Shown here one piece after another: positions 5,235 through 7,973 of a stretch of 7,973 nucleotides of DNA. A program made the position numbers and the translations under genes. This DNA is from Tagaea sp. (GTDB taxonomy: Bacteria; Pseudomonadota; Alphaproteobacteria; CACIAM-22H2). Location: positions 1-7,973 of the forward strand of contig JAMNXK010000071.1 of NCBI GenBank assembly GCA_023653245.1, given 5' to 3'. Position 1 is the first letter of the stretch. The number at the start of each line of letters is the position of its first letter. The notes beneath the pieces were generated by a model. That model was not told the DNA's origin, ran no database searches, and saw nothing but the letters and a program-made list of their open reading frames with translations.

Positions 5235-5959
5235 TCCAAGTTCTGCGCTCGCTCGTCTTCAACGTTTGGTTCTTCGGTCTGACGGCGGTGGCGCTGCTTT
5301 TGTCGTTTCCGATCATGCTGGCGCCGCGCAAGGCCAGCATCGCGCTCGGCCGCGTCTGGGCGCGGCTGGTGCTGTGGGGCTTGCGCGCGTTCTGCGACAT
5401 CCATGTCGAGCTGCGCGGCCGCGCCGCGTTGCTGCGCGATCCCGCTTTGGTCGCCATCAAGCATCAAAGCGCGTGGGACACGATCTACTTCTATCTCGTC
5501 TGTCCCGACCCGGCCTATGTGATGAAGGTCGAGCTCATGCGCATCCCGATCTACGGCTGGCTCGCGGCCAAGCAGGGCATGATCCGCGTCGATCGCAAGG
5601 GCGGGGGCCCGGCGCTCAAGCGCATGCTGGACGAAGCCCAAACCGCCCTGGCGCTGGGCCGGCAAATCCTGATCTTTCCCCAAGGGACCCGCACCAAGCC
5701 CCGCGAACCCGTCGCGACCCATCCCTACCATCCGGGGATCGCGGGGCTCTACGCCAAGCTCGGGGTGAAATGCGTTCCGGTGGCGCTGAACTCCGGTATG
5801 TTCTGGGGCAAGCGCAGCTTCGTCAAACGCAAAGGCACCATCGTGGTCGAGATCCTCGAGCCCATCGAACCGGGCCTGGCGCGCGCGGCTTTCATGCGCG
5901 AGGTCGAAGCGCGCATCGAAACCGCGAGCGCGCGTCTGGAAGACGAGGCGCGGGCATGA
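5231..5959 (+). CDS. plsC: 1-acyl-sn-glycerol-3-phosphate acyltransferase (PlsC)
   Basis: A 242-residue membrane-bound acyltransferase that converts lysophosphatidic acid to phosphatidic acid, the precursor of membrane phospholipids. A hydrophobic N-terminal segment (about 8-31) anchors it. The PlsC blocks are visible: block I KHQSAWDT with catalytic H78 and D83 (HX4D intact), block II around KVELMRIPIYGW at 99-110 and MIRVDRKGG, block III FPQGTRTKP at 149-157, and block IV CVPVALNSGMFW at 181-192. Block III has Gln151 where most family members have Glu (FPEGTR), and block I has Lys before His instead of the usual Asn. I believe both variants occur in alphaproteobacterial relatives, so activity is still likely, but acyl-acceptor preference could differ. 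It begins with GTG overlapping the ydcF-like stop and ends overlapping the cyclase start. Confidence 0.92.
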   Translation: MIQVLRSLVFNVWFFGLTAVALLLSFPIMLAPRKASIALGRVWARLVLWGLRAFCDIHVELRGRAALLRDPALVAIKHQSAWDTIYFYLVCPDPAYVMKVELMRIPIYGWLAAKQGMIRVDRKGGGPALKRMLDEAQTALALGRQILIFPQGTRTKPREPVATHPYHPGIAGLYAKLGVKCVPVALNSGMFWGKRSFVKRKGTIVVEILEPIEPGLARAAFMREVEARIETASARLEDEARA

Positions 5960-7653
5960 CCGAATCGCGCGTGCGCGCGCTGCGCCTGTGGGCGGGCGTG
6001 GTGCTGTTCGTCTACGTCGCCGCCCATCTCGCCAACCACGCCGCGATGCTGGCCTCGCTGGCCGCCGCCGAGGCGCTCGCCCATCCGATTTTCGCGCTCG
6101 TGCGCTCGCCGCCGGGCAGCTTGCTGCTCTACGGCGCGCTCGCCCTTCACGCCTTCCTGGGTTTGCGCGCCATCGCCGCGCGCGAATCGTGGAAGGCGAT
6201 CCGCCCGGGCGAGATCGCCCAGCTGATGCTGGGCCTCACCATCGTGCCGCTGATGGCCGGTCACGTGACCGTGGTGCGCGGCGGCTACGAGAATTTCGGC
6301 TTCCTGCCGTTCCACACGGCCCTGGTCGCCAACGCCGCGTTGCGGCCGGAGATCGCGTTCGACCTCGCGCTGGGGCTGAGCGTGGTGTGGCTGCATGGCT
6401 GTTTGGGCGTGCATTACTGGCTGCGCTTCAAGCCGTTCTATGCGCGCCGTCAGCCGGTGCTGCTCGCGCTGGCGGTGCTGCTGCCCGTGCTCGCGCTGCT
6501 CGGGCTGCTGTCGGGTTTGCGCGAGGCGGGGCAGATGCTCGCCGATCCGGCCTTCCGCGACGGCTTCGCGGCCGAGTATCGCGTGCCGCGCGGCGAGGCC
6601 TACGCCGCTTTGGTGACGACGGTCGAGCGGATCGAACGCGTCTGGTGGTTCGCGGTGGCGCTCGCGGCCGCGGCGTCGCTGCTGCGCGGCTGGCGCAAGC
6701 GCCGGCGCGAAGGCATCGCGGTCACGTATCCCGACGGGCGCAACGTGCGCGCGAGCATGGGCATGTCGCTGCTGGGTGCGTCGCGCGCCAACGGCGTGCC
6801 GCATGCCAGCGTGTGCGGCGGGCGCGGGCGCTGCTCGACTTGCCGCGTGCGCGTGGTCGCGGGTGCGGCCGCCCTCACGCCCGCCGACGCGGCCGAGCGC
6901 AAGGTGCTGGCGCGCGTCGGTGCCGACCCCGACGGTGCGGGCGGCACGGCGATCGTGCGCCTGGCCTGCCAGGCGCGGCTCACCGGGGCGGGGGCGGTGG
7001 CGATGGTGCCGCTGCTGCCCGCGCACGCAACGGCCGCGACCGCGCGCGCGGGCGAGGCGCAGAGCCAGGGGCGCGAACTCGACATCGTGGTGCTGTTCGC
7101 GGATTTGCGCGGCTTCACCGGACTGTCGTCGGGGCAATTGCCCTACGACACGGTGTTCATGCTCAATCGCTATTTCGCCGCGATGGGCCGCGCCATCGAA
7201 AGCAAGGGCGGCACCATCGACAAATTCATCGGCGACGGGGTGATGGCGCTGTTCGGCGTCGATGGCCGCACGCCGCGCGACGCCGCGCGCCAGGCGCTGG
7301 ACGCGGCGCGCGCGATGGGCGAGGCGCTCGCCGCCCTCAATCTCGATCTCGCGCACGATTTGAAGGCGCCGTTGCGCATCGGCATTGGCTTGCACGCCGG
7401 GCCCGCGATCGTCGGCGAGATGGGCTATGGGCGCGCCATGCACCTGACCGCGATCGGCGACACGGTCAACGCCGCCAGCCGCATCGAGGGGCTGAGCAAG
7501 GATTTCGCCGCCGAACTCGTGGTCGCCGAATCGGTGTTCGCGCGCGCGGAGATCGCGCCGGGCGCGGCGCCGAAGGAGGTCGATCTGCGCGGCCGCGAAG
7601 GCCAGGTGAAAGTCTACGCCTTCGCCAAAGCGGGGGATGTGGCGGCGACCTAA
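5956..7653 (+). CDS. Class III adenylyl cyclase with six-helix SQR-type diheme-like anchor and [2Fe-2S] ferredoxin domain
   Basis: A 565-residue fusion. Residues 1-250 hold six predicted helices (about 12-34, 54-74, 88-107, 133-155, 167-188, 229-246) with histidines H24/H28, H65, H103 and H147/H153 in helices 1-4, placed like heme ligands of succinate:quinone oxidoreductase cytochrome b anchors. Residues about 255-345 form a ferredoxin domain opening with TYPDGRNVRAS and carrying C287, C293, C296 and C338 (CX5CX2C plus a distal Cys, adrenodoxin/RACo-like spacing). Residues about 378-560 are the cyclase: metal Asp D383 (FADLRGFT) and D427 (IGDGVMALF), purine-selecting K423 and T498, and transition-state N505 and R509 (GDTVNAASRIEG). 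The Lys/Thr pair indicates ATP specificity, class IIIb. The protein should make cAMP in the cytoplasm under redox or quinone control, by analogy with S. meliloti CyaC. The ATG overlaps the plsC stop and has GAGG at 5945-5948 (7 nt spacing). It is the last gene of the ftsEX operon. Confidence 0.92.
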   Translation: MTESRVRALRLWAGVVLFVYVAAHLANHAAMLASLAAAEALAHPIFALVRSPPGSLLLYGALALHAFLGLRAIAARESWKAIRPGEIAQLMLGLTIVPLMAGHVTVVRGGYENFGFLPFHTALVANAALRPEIAFDLALGLSVVWLHGCLGVHYWLRFKPFYARRQPVLLALAVLLPVLALLGLLSGLREAGQMLADPAFRDGFAAEYRVPRGEAYAALVTTVERIERVWWFAVALAAAASLLRGWRKRRREGIAVTYPDGRNVRASMGMSLLGASRANGVPHASVCGGRGRCSTCRVRVVAGAAALTPADAAERKVLARVGADPDGAGGTAIVRLACQARLTGAGAVAMVPLLPAHATAATARAGEAQSQGRELDIVVLFADLRGFTGLSSGQLPYDTVFMLNRYFAAMGRAIESKGGTIDKFIGDGVMALFGVDGRTPRDAARQALDAARAMGEALAALNLDLAHDLKAPLRIGIGLHAGPAIVGEMGYGRAMHLTAIGDTVNAASRIEGLSKDFAAELVVAESVFARAEIAPGAAPKEVDLRGREGQVKVYAFAKAGDVAAT

Positions 7654-7970
7654 GCCCCCGGGCCGAAGACGACCCACAGCGCCGTGTCGGGCGTGTGGTT
7701 CTCGAAGCGGTGGGTCTCGCCCTTGGCGGCGAACAGCAGATCGCCGGGGCCGAAATCCACGCGCTCGGCCCCGCGCACGAACGCGCCCGATCCGGTCACC
7801 ACGATATAGACCTCGTCGCGATCGTGCGGCGTCTGCGGATCCGGGTTCGGCGGCCGGTACCAGCGCACTTCGAGGCCGGGCGCGTTCAGCGCTTGCGCCG
7901 AGAGGCGCCCGGGCGGGTTGGGCAACGCGGCCGCCGCGGCGGCGGTCACGCGGGTCGGGATGGCGGTCAT
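7650..7970 (-). CDS. Small single-domain cupin
   Basis: A 106-residue protein with one cupin_2 barrel. Motif 1 is TPHDRDEVYIVVTGSG with H49 and E53, and motif 2 is GDLLFAAKGETHRFEN with H87; the second His of the usual HxH is Arg51, so the metal site would have at most three of the four standard ligands unless another residue contributes. The N-terminal 30 residues are Ala/Pro-rich. The protein closely follows the wording of small 'cupin domain-containing' proteins whose substrates are unknown; no specific function is claimed. The TAG stop (7650-7652) overlaps the cyclase TAA (7651-7653) in the tetranucleotide CTAA, so the genes converge with no room for a terminator between them. The ATG at 7970 lies 3 bases from the window edge and the frame stays open, so the ribosome binding site is not visible and a further upstream start cannot be excluded. 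Confidence 0.82.
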   Translation of the reverse strand: MTAIPTRVTAAAAAALPNPPGRLSAQALNAPGLEVRWYRPPNPDPQTPHDRDEVYIVVTGSGAFVRGAERVDFGPGDLLFAAKGETHRFENHTPDTALWVVFGPGA

Positions 7971-7973
7971 AGC

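Noticed and set aside
5266..5955. A possible much longer N-terminus of the cyclase (frame open from 5266)
   Set aside because: The extra residues are the out-of-frame shadow of plsC. The ATG at 5956 has a GAGG site 7 nt upstream and starts directly before the first membrane helix.
5749..7677. A 642-codon minus-strand open frame opposite plsC and the cyclase
   Set aside because: It has a His/Arg/Gln-rich composition and no motifs, while the plus strand carries all catalytic residues of a cyclase.
1..7973. CRISPR arrays, insertion sequences, tRNA or other structured RNA genes
   Set aside because: I found no regularly spaced direct repeats, transposase motifs, terminal inverted repeats or tRNA-like cloverleafs, and nearly all bases are accounted for by coding genes.

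Overview
The window is very GC-rich (about 70% by eye), fully coding apart from one short divergent intergenic region, and reads like a chromosomal stretch of an alphaproteobacterium, probably Rhodospirillales-like. That placement is an inference from composition, from the pairing of ftsEX with a divergent zinc-ribbon/DUF3426 gene, and from the ydcF-plsC tail of the operon. I see no mobile elements, tRNA, rRNA or CRISPR.

Layout. (1) 1-890, plus strand: the last 98 residues of a family-2 glycosyltransferase (TIGR04283 type), overlapping by ATGA a complete DUF2064/TIGR04282 transferase. These are the 'rSAM/selenodomain-associated' transferase pair. (2) 868-2340, minus strand: a membrane protein with an N-terminal zinc ribbon, a 15-proline tract and a DUF3426-like C-terminus, followed 12 bp later by moaB (molybdenum cofactor biosynthesis). 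The moaB 3' end overlaps the transferase 3' end by 23 bp. (3) 2341-2494: the only real intergenic region, divergent, with a candidate minus-strand sigma70-type promoter, two abutting 14-bp palindromes and a hairpin next to the ftsE ribosome binding site. (4) 2495-7653, plus strand: a tightly packed six-gene operon, ftsE-ftsX-gmhB-like-ydcF-like-plsC-cyclase. Five genes are joined by 4-bp start/stop overlaps or nearly so; the only gap is 9 bp. (5) 7650-7970, minus strand: a small cupin, convergent, whose stop codon overlaps that of the cyclase.

Function. The operon looks like an envelope module. FtsEX couples ATP hydrolysis to cell-wall hydrolysis at the septum, GmhB-like is a sugar-phosphate phosphatase of heptose/LPS type, YdcF-like is a membrane-anchored DUF218 protein of the envelope, and PlsC makes phosphatidic acid. 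The last gene is the most interesting object in the window: a 565-residue protein with six membrane helices carrying histidines placed as in diheme succinate:quinone oxidoreductase anchors, then an adrenodoxin-type [2Fe-2S] domain, then a class III (IIIb-like) adenylyl cyclase with all catalytic residues. It looks like a redox- or quinone-responsive cAMP producer. The anchor type is known from Sinorhizobium meliloti CyaC. The added ferredoxin domain and the genetic coupling to cell division and lipid genes are what deserve follow-up.
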